Shown here piece after piece: positions 1 through 4,502 of a DNA stretch of 5,521 bases. How positions within the stretch are numbered: the stretch's first letter is position 1; every line of letters begins with the position of its first letter. The stretch comes from Treponema sp. (GTDB taxonomy: Bacteria; Spirochaetota; Spirochaetia; Treponematales; Breznakiellaceae): contig WQXE01000125.1 of assembly GCA_009784995.1 (NCBI GenBank), forward strand, positions 1-5,521, given 5' to 3'. The notes under the pieces are model-generated. The model was not told the origin of the DNA. It was given only the letters and a program-made list of their open reading frames with translations, and made no database searches. The position numbers and the translations under genes were made by a program.

Positions 1-632
1 CGAACGCACCTTGTCCAATCCAAAATACCCCACGCGTTTCCGCGATTAAAGACGATTTCTGAACCGCTGAATTGCATTACGCCTTCAGCATAATAACACG
101 GAGAACATCTGGCATATTTAAAAGCGTTTTTTTCATTCCTCCAGGGTTGGTTTGTAACGAGTGACTGGGAATCTTCGTTTTCGGTTAAAACCAGCGCGCC
201 CCTAAGGCTGCGATGTTTACCAAAATCCGGAATATCAACTTTGATAATTTTAGCTCCGCCTTCCATACAAATAAAATCCAGATGCATTTTTTTTCTGCGC
301 CATCTTGCAGAACCTGATACACTGCTGTTTGGCATTTCGAACCCGCCAAGAGGTATTAATGAACTAACGACCTGCGTTGTTCGTTTTTTATCCCTTAAAG
401 AAATTACAGAAGTACTCATGTGACCAAGCCAGCCGTCGTCTCTAATTTCAAAAACTAACATGTGTGTTGGAGAAAATACAATGTATCGATCCGATTCTGT
501 TATTTTATGCCTTGGCGCGTAGGACATTTCCGGATCATAAAAAAAGTTTGTTTGTTTTGACCAGCCAAAATTTTGAGGCTGCCCTCTTTCGTCCAGTAAA
601 GACATAGAGTTGTAAATTTCATTTTGAGGCAT
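1..632 (-). CDS. DUF2804 family protein, 3' part missing (runs off left edge)
   Basis: The frame opens with ATG at 632-630 and stays open for 210 codons to the window edge, so the C-terminal part is missing. The translation begins MPQNEIYNSMSLLDERGQPQ. It matches the DUF2804 (PF10974) pattern as I remember it: a short 'LLDERGQPQNFGWS' opening (residues 12-25), a central LIPLGGFEMPNSSVSG segment (92-107) where the family has 'LPLG...MP.SS..G', and a WGILDWTR segment (201-208) resembling the family's 'FG.LDWGRG.W' signature. Here Thr and Cys stand where I expect the two glycines. There is no signal peptide or membrane segment, so the part seen should be cytoplasmic and beta-rich. The function of the family is unknown; I assign none. 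An AGGT ribosome-binding site (minus strand, 644-641) lies 8 nt before the ATG. The gene is divergent from murD. Family membership is likely; a complete member would be roughly 330-350 residues. Confidence 0.84.
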   Translation of the reverse strand, partial: MPQNEIYNSMSLLDERGQPQNFGWSKQTNFFYDPEMSYAPRHKITESDRYIVFSPTHMLVFEIRDDGWLGHMSTSVISLRDKKRTTQVVSSLIPLGGFEMPNSSVSGSARWRRKKMHLDFICMEGGAKIIKVDIPDFGKHRSLRGALVLTENEDSQSLVTNQPWRNEKNAFKYARCSPCYYAEGVMQFSGSEIVFNRGNAWGILDWTRCV

Positions 633-637
633 GCTTT

Positions 638-674
638 TTTACCTGTTTACAGTAAATTGCTATCATGTTATTAA
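638..674 (+). promoter_or_regulatory. Candidate murD promoter boxes (two overlapping options)
   Basis: Two sigma-70-like pairs lie in the 48-bp divergent gap. Option one is TTTACC (638-643), a 17-bp spacer and TATCAT (661-666), with transcription expected near 673. Option two is TTTACA (646-651), a 17-bp spacer and TATTAA (669-674), which would start transcription at or next to the murD ATG (681). Both are imperfect matches to consensus. The TTTACC box overlaps the ribosome-binding site of the divergent DUF2804 gene. No Shine-Dalgarno sequence precedes the murD ATG, which fits a very short or absent leader. This is pattern matching by eye. Confidence 0.4.
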
Positions 675-683
675 GATAACATG
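664..683. repeat. Perfect 8-bp inverted repeat covering the murD start codon
   Basis: CATGTTAT (664-671) and ATAACATG (676-683) are exact reverse complements separated by TAAG. The right arm contains the murD ATG (681-683). It could be an operator or a small RNA hairpin over the start site. A second small dyad, TTTAC-A-GTAAA (646-656), lies just upstream in the same gap. Short palindromes occur by chance in AT-rich gaps, but an 8-bp perfect one on a start codon is notable. Confidence 0.55.
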
Positions 684-2126
684 GATTATAAAGGAATAAA
701 AGCATTGGTAATGGGGCTTGGTTTACACGGCGGCGGGCTTCAGTCCGCGTGTTTTTTACTTAAGCGAGGCGCCTCTGTTACAGTTACCGATTTAAGAGAC
801 GAAGTTACATTAAAACCCACAATCGAACAGCTTGATAAATTTTGCGGCGAATTAAAAAGCGAGCCAGTGCGTTACATTTTAGGAAAACACGAAATTGAAG
901 ATTTTCAAAAAGCCGATATCGTAATAAAAAACCCGGGTGTAAAGCCGGATTCGCCATTTTTACAGGCTTCGAAACGAATTGAAACAGATATTTCACTTTT
1001 TTTAAATGAATCACCGGCAAGAATTTTCGGCATTACAGGCACCAAAGGAAAAAGCGGAACGGCAGCCGCGCTAACCTGGATTCTCGCGGCGGAAAGAAAA
1101 AACGGCAAGGCTTTTCTTGGCGGGAACATTACAGTTTCTCCTTTAACATTTTTGGACGAATTAACTGATAAAGACGATGTAGTTCTAGAACTTTCAAGTT
1201 TTCAATTAGGCGATATAAAAAATCATACAACAAGTGACGGAAAAAAATTATTAAAACCAGCCGCCGCGATTTTAACATCGATTATGCGCGATCATTTAGA
1301 CCGTTACGTGTCAATGGACGAATATATCGATGATAAAAGAAACATATACAGGGGACAGGATTCATCTTGTATAACTGTCGCGGGTGATGATGACTGGGGA
1401 AAAAGTTTCCACAGCGAATCAAAAGCCAGACCTTTAATTTGGTCATCCAAACAAAGTTTACAGTCTCCTTTTAATAAAGGACAAAGCGGCGGCTGGATAA
1501 CTCCTGACGGCAGTGGTCTAGCTTGCCTTTTTGGTTTTGACGCGCCTGAAGAAACTGTAGAATTGGTTCCGAGGCGTCTTTTAACACCAGGCGGTCATCA
1601 GAAATTAAACATGTTATGCGCGTCTTTGGCGGCTTACGGCTTTGGTATTAAAGCGCGGACAATTAGCAGCGCGTTATCTGTTTACAAAGGGCTTGAACAC
1701 CGTCTTGAATACTTTCACGCGGCTAACGGAATAAAATTTTACAATGACAGCGCCGCGACAATCCCGGAAGCGGCGGCAGCCTGCGTCGAAGCGTTGTCAG
1801 AAAACGCGCCATTAATTCTTGTTACAGGCGGTACGGATAAAAACCTGGATTTTACTCCTTTGGCAAAAGCGGCAAAAAAAGCAAAAGAAATAATTTTATT
1901 GGCAGGCACAGGAAGTCACAAACTAGCCGCGATGTTAGATGAAGCCGGAGTTTCATACAATGGACCATTTGATGATTTAGAAAAAGCGGTTCACTTCGCT
2001 GTATGTAAGGCGCGAAGCGAAGATAATGTTGTATTATCTCCCGGATGCGCTAGTTTTGGCATGTTTTTAAATGAGTTCGATCGCGGCCGCAAATGGAAAG
2101 AAGCTGTAAAAACATATGCTTGTTAA
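681..2126 (+). CDS. murD: UDP-N-acetylmuramoyl-L-alanine--D-glutamate ligase (MurD)
   Basis: MurD joins D-glutamate to UDP-MurNAc-L-Ala using ATP, the second amino-acid step of peptidoglycan precursor synthesis, in the cytoplasm. The 481-residue protein has the three Mur-ligase parts. The N-terminal nucleotide-binding fold starts VMGLGLHGGG (10-19). The central ATPase has P-loop GITGTKGKSGT (117-127), the MurD hallmark ELSSFQL (170-176), DHLDRY (204-209) and a Lys in DDKRNIY (Lys219) at the place of the carbamylated lysine. The C-terminal domain has GLEHRLE (337-343), YNDSAATIPEA (354-364), VTGGTDKNLDF (381-391) and SPGCASFGMF (453-462). Length is normal for the family. The P-loop has Gly126 where Thr is usual, and NDSAAT replaces the E. 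coli-type NDSKAT; neither removes the nucleotide-binding Lys124. ATG 681 is the first Met after an in-frame TAA (672-674), so the start is fixed despite the absent ribosome-binding site. No other mur, fts or dcw-cluster gene adjoins it. Confidence 0.96.
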   Translation: MDYKGIKALVMGLGLHGGGLQSACFLLKRGASVTVTDLRDEVTLKPTIEQLDKFCGELKSEPVRYILGKHEIEDFQKADIVIKNPGVKPDSPFLQASKRIETDISLFLNESPARIFGITGTKGKSGTAAALTWILAAERKNGKAFLGGNITVSPLTFLDELTDKDDVVLELSSFQLGDIKNHTTSDGKKLLKPAAAILTSIMRDHLDRYVSMDEYIDDKRNIYRGQDSSCITVAGDDDWGKSFHSESKARPLIWSSKQSLQSPFNKGQSGGWITPDGSGLACLFGFDAPEETVELVPRRLLTPGGHQKLNMLCASLAAYGFGIKARTISSALSVYKGLEHRLEYFHAANGIKFYNDSAATIPEAAAACVEALSENAPLILVTGGTDKNLDFTPLAKAAKKAKEIILLAGTGSHKLAAMLDEAGVSYNGPFDDLEKAVHFAVCKARSEDNVVLSPGCASFGMFLNEFDRGRKWKEAVKTYAC

Positions 2127-2145
2127 AAAAATAAACAAAAAGACT

Positions 2146-2225
2146 TCACACGGAGACACGGAGACACGAAGTACACAGAGGATAGATAACGAATTACAAC
2201 TCCGTGCCTTTGTGCCTCTGTGTGA
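2146..2225. repeat. REP-like imperfect palindrome built of ACACGGAG units
   Basis: The left arm (2146-2171) and right arm (2200-2225) are 26 nt each and complementary at 20 positions. Three of the six mismatches become G-U pairs in the plus-strand RNA, leaving three A-C mismatches; the loop is 28 nt (2172-2199). The left side is itself a tandem repeat with an 8-nt period: ACACGGAG (2148-2155), ACACGGAG (2156-2163), ACACGAAG (2164-2171), then ACACAGAG (2173-2180). The 'acacggagacacggag' motif resembles dispersed intergenic repeats I know from many bacterial genomes, so it is probably one copy of a genome-wide family. It fills most of the murD-epmA gap. It lacks the GC-rich stem and T-run of a classical terminator. 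A related CACGGAG cluster sits inside epmA at 2636-2664. Confidence 0.75.
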
Positions 2226-2229
2226 TGCT

Positions 2230-2233
2230 GGAG
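2230..2233 (+). promoter_or_regulatory. Ribosome-binding site fixing the TTG start of the epmA-like gene
   Basis: GGAG lies 7 nt before TTG at 2241, a normal spacing. The next in-frame ATG (2253-2255, residue 5) has no comparable site at proper distance. The TTG start also keeps the N-terminal helix intact. The site sits 4 nt beyond the base of the upstream palindrome, and GGAGTT (2230-2235) is exactly complementary to AACTCC (2198-2203) in that palindrome. Confidence 0.7.
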
Positions 2234-2240
2234 TTTAAAT

Positions 2241-3233
2241 TTGGATTTGGAAATGCTGCGAAGGCGCGCCGCGATCATTAAACAGGTACGCGCGTTTTTT
2301 GAAAAAAAAGGTTATCTTGAACTGGATACTCCCCTGCTTTTACCGGATTTAATCCCCGAATCCTGTCTTGAAGTATTCCAAACCGAGCGGCTTTTTCCAA
2401 CAGGCAGTAAAAAAGAAAAACAAAATTTATGGTTAATTCCTTCACCTGAAATATGGATGAAAAAAATAATCGCAAAACACGGTGTAAATATTTTTCAGAT
2501 TTGTAAATGTTTTCGTAATGGTGAATCGGAAGGGAAATTTCACAATAGCGAATTTACAATGCTTGAATACTATACGATGGAAGCGGATTACATGGATTCG
2601 CTTGAACTGACAGAAGAATTTTTTAGAAATTTAACCACGGAGGACACGGAGTTACACGGAGGAAGAGGTAAAGGTAGTTTATTTCCGTTTGAAAGGATTA
2701 CGGTGGCGGAGGCTTTTGAAAAATATGCTGGGTTTGATTTATTTGATATGGCAGCCAAAGGCGCGGATGCTATGTATATTCAGGCAAAGAAGCTGGGGCT
2801 TGACCTTATGCCCGGTTTGGCTGTACCGCAGCTTTACGATTTAATTTTTATACATTCTGTAGAACCTAATTTAAAAAGCGATAAACCTGTCGCTTTAATA
2901 AACTATCCCGCTTTTGTTCCATGCCTCGCGAAAAAAGCAGCTAACGGACAGACTGTCGAGCGCTGGGAATTATATTACAACGGTTTAGAGCTGGCGAATT
3001 GCTTTTCCGAAGAAATAGATCCGCAAAAAGTAAAAAACTTTTTCTTCGATGAAGAAGCGGAAAAAACACAAAGCGCCATTATTAAACACAAAGTTGATCA
3101 CAATTATTACAAATTGTTTGAACAAAACTTTCCCAAATGCAGCGGTGTCGCGATGGGACTGGACAGATTAATAATGGCGCTGACCGGAAAAATAAATATA
3201 AACGGGGTAATGATAACAGATAACTTACATTAA
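2241..3233 (+). CDS. epmA: EF-P beta-lysine ligase-like protein (EpmA/GenX/PoxA), LysRS catalytic-domain paralogue
   Basis: The 330-residue protein is a class II lysyl-tRNA synthetase catalytic domain without the N-terminal anticodon-binding domain, as in E. coli EpmA (325 residues). In that family the enzyme activates (R)-beta-lysine with ATP and attaches it to a lysine of elongation factor P, helping ribosomes through proline-rich stretches. Visible parts: N-terminal helix LRRRAAIIKQVRAFF (6-20) with GYLELDTPLL (24-33, motif 1 region); LWLIPSPEIWMK (63-74); motif 2 FRNGES to HNSEFTMLEYY (91-111); ELYYNGLELANCF (243-255); motif 3 GVAMGLDRLIMAL (302-314) with Arg309. Ala304 aligns by my count with Ala298 of E. 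coli EpmA, where LysRS has Gly, supporting EpmA rather than tRNA charging. Residues 132-142 come from an in-frame CACGGAG repeat placed between a helix and FERITVAEAF (150-159). The start is TTG. No efp or epmB gene is in view. Exact substrate (beta- or alpha-lysine) is inferred. Confidence 0.88.
   Translation: MDLEMLRRRAAIIKQVRAFFEKKGYLELDTPLLLPDLIPESCLEVFQTERLFPTGSKKEKQNLWLIPSPEIWMKKIIAKHGVNIFQICKCFRNGESEGKFHNSEFTMLEYYTMEADYMDSLELTEEFFRNLTTEDTELHGGRGKGSLFPFERITVAEAFEKYAGFDLFDMAAKGADAMYIQAKKLGLDLMPGLAVPQLYDLIFIHSVEPNLKSDKPVALINYPAFVPCLAKKAANGQTVERWELYYNGLELANCFSEEIDPQKVKNFFFDEEAEKTQSAIIKHKVDHNYYKLFEQNFPKCSGVAMGLDRLIMALTGKININGVMITDNLH
2635..2664. repeat. Tandem CACGGAG repeat inside the epmA-like reading frame
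   Basis: Three near-identical units, CACGGAGGA, CACGGAGTTA and CACGGAGGAA, run in tandem at 2636-2664 with 9-10 nt spacing. They are read in frame as TTEDTELHGG (residues 132-141), followed by Arg/Gly/Lys-rich RGKG. This composition is unlike the surrounding protein. E. coli EpmA, as I recall it, has only a short linker here. The 9-mer CACGGAGTT (2645-2653) also occurs, on the opposite strand, in the intergenic palindrome (AACTCCGTG, 2198-2206), so both belong to one repeat family. Because the frame is kept and the site is a surface-loop position, the enzyme is probably still functional. Confidence 0.75.
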
Positions 3234-4427
3234 AAGCCATTCAAGAACATTGATGCGGCGTATTCCATTATATACTGCCGGCGGATCATCATCCATTGTT
3301 AATAAAAATTTGGAACTATGATCCCGAATAATATTTAAAGGTCTTAATTCCCGTTCCATAGTTGATTGTTCGCGGCAAGTATACGCGACTTGATAATATA
3401 ATCTTTCGTCTCCCTTAGAAGCAATAAAATCTACTTCAAAGTTTTCTATTTTACCGTAACTAATATCGTAACCGCGGCGCAGTAATTCAAGAAAAACGAC
3501 ATTTTCCAAAACCCTGCCTTCATCTTTTATTTGTGAACCAAGTAAATAATAACGAAGTCCGGGACAAACAAGATAATATTTGTGTCCTGTTTTTAGATGC
3601 TGTTTACCTTTTATATCAAAGCGTCCAAGCCTGTAAATAATGTAACTGTCTGTTAAAGCGCTTATATAATTTTCTACAGTATGTACCGATATTTTTCTTC
3701 CCGCGCTTGTCATAGAATCTGCTATTTTTTTTGTAGAAGTTTCACATCCAATATTATCAAATAAAAACCGAACAAGACTTTCCAGCATTAAAGTGTCGGC
3801 AACCTTTTTTCTGGTGACAATATCCTTTAACAAGATAGTATTATAAATTCCGTCCAGATATTTTCGAATTTGGTTTTTACTGTCTTTTTTTTCGGCAAGT
3901 TCCAAAGTATACGGAAACGAACTATTAAGAATATAATCCTGATAAAATCGAGAAAGCGGTTTATTTCCGGTAAATGCCGAAAAGTACTCTTTAAAAGACA
4001 AAGGCAAAAGTTGTATTTCCACATAACGTCCGGATAAAAATGTTGCCAATTCTCCCGAAAGTATAAAAGCATTTGAACCGGTTATATAAAGATCGATATT
4101 TTTTCTGATAAATAAGCTATTTATAGCTTTTTCAAAATTATTCACATTTTGAATTTCATCAAGGAAGATATAGTTCATTTTTTTGGGATCAAGTTTAGCT
4201 GTTATATAGTCGTGAAGCGCAAAAGGATCAAGTAAATGCCGGAAATCAGCGTCTTCAAGATTTATTTCTATAATCTGATTTTGATGCACCTTATTTTCAA
4301 GTAAATGTTGACGAAATAATTCCAGCAATGTTGATTTTCCACAACGTCGTACCCCGCTTACGATCTTAATTAACTGGGTGTCTTTATAGGAACCAAGCTG
4401 ATTTATAAAAATTGGTCGTTGTATCAT
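3225..4427 (-). CDS. AAA+ family ATPase with C-terminal DUF4143 domain
   Basis: The 400-residue protein has the architecture AAA_14 (PF13173) plus DUF4143 (PF13635). The N-terminal ATPase shows Walker A GVRRCGKST (25-33, Lys31), Walker B YIFLDEIQN (86-94, Asp90-Glu91) and a sensor-like ITGSNA (115-120), then a SGRYVEIQLLPLSFKEY segment (132-148) typical of the family. A helical linker region (about 190-270) resembles a winged helix (TSTKKIADSM...SVHTVENYISAL). The C-terminal part has LENVVFLELLRRGY (307-320), EVDFI (331-335) and YYQVAYT (344-350), the pattern of acidic and Gln residues seen in a PD-(D/E)XK-like nuclease fold. The role of these proteins is unknown; they are often multi-copy and horizontally mobile. 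No membrane segment or signal peptide. The start MIQRPIF is typical for the family, but no Shine-Dalgarno precedes it. The stop overlaps the convergent epmA-like gene by 9 bp. Complete and apparently intact. Confidence 0.9.
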   Translation of the reverse strand: MIQRPIFINQLGSYKDTQLIKIVSGVRRCGKSTLLELFRQHLLENKVHQNQIIEINLEDADFRHLLDPFALHDYITAKLDPKKMNYIFLDEIQNVNNFEKAINSLFIRKNIDLYITGSNAFILSGELATFLSGRYVEIQLLPLSFKEYFSAFTGNKPLSRFYQDYILNSSFPYTLELAEKKDSKNQIRKYLDGIYNTILLKDIVTRKKVADTLMLESLVRFLFDNIGCETSTKKIADSMTSAGRKISVHTVENYISALTDSYIIYRLGRFDIKGKQHLKTGHKYYLVCPGLRYYLLGSQIKDEGRVLENVVFLELLRRGYDISYGKIENFEVDFIASKGDERLYYQVAYTCREQSTMERELRPLNIIRDHSSKFLLTMDDDPPAVYNGIRRINVLEWLLM

Positions 4428-4433
4428 AAAATG

Positions 4434-4482
4434 AAGTATAGTGCAAAAACTTTAGAAAATCAAGAGTTTTTGCAGTATACTT
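4434..4482. repeat. 18-bp inverted repeat between solute-binding protein and ATPase genes
   Basis: Left arm 4434-4451 (AAGTATAGTGCAAAAACT) and right arm 4465-4482 (AGTTTTTGCAGTATACTT) are reverse complements at 17 of 18 positions, the exception being a G/G opposition at 4441/4475. The loop is 13 nt. It occupies most of the 75-bp gap between two same-direction genes. It could be an operator overlapping the ATPase promoter, a terminator-like hairpin for the upstream solute-binding protein transcript (its stem is AT-rich and the tail is only CATTTT, so weak), or the remnant of a small mobile element. The sequence alone does not decide. Confidence 0.7.
4435..4463 (-). promoter_or_regulatory. Candidate promoter of the DUF4143 ATPase gene, near-leaderless
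   Basis: Read on the minus strand, TTGATT (4463-4458), a 17-bp spacer and TATACT (4440-4435) match sigma-70 boxes at 4/6 and 5/6. Only 7 nt separate the -10 box from the ATG (4427-4425), so transcription would begin at or within a few bases of the start codon. No ribosome-binding site is present in that gap, which agrees with a leaderless message. The boxes are embedded in an 18-bp inverted repeat, so a binding protein could block them. Confidence 0.5.
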
Positions 4483-4502
4483 TTAAAATATAAACAGGGT
4501 TA

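Noticed and set aside
241..423. A plus-strand 60-codon open frame
   Set aside because: It lies wholly inside the minus-strand DUF2804 frame, has no ribosome-binding site and resembles no protein.
2146..2225. Repeat region as a CRISPR array
   Set aside because: The units are only 8 nt, contiguous, and have no spacers or nearby cas genes.
2127..2240. A tRNA, small protein gene or classical Rho-independent terminator in the murD-epmA gap
   Set aside because: No cloverleaf or TTCGANTC-like segment, no start codon with a site and frame, and no GC-rich stem followed by a T-run.
2253..2255. ATG at residue 5 as the start of the epmA-like gene
   Set aside because: GGAG at 2230-2233 is properly spaced for TTG 2241 but 19 nt from this ATG, and the later start would clip the N-terminal helix.
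3225..4427. The ATPase as a transposase helper (IstB/DnaC-like)
   Set aside because: The C-terminal ENVVFLELLRRGY, EVDF and QVAY pattern is that of DUF4143, and no transposase or terminal repeats adjoin it.
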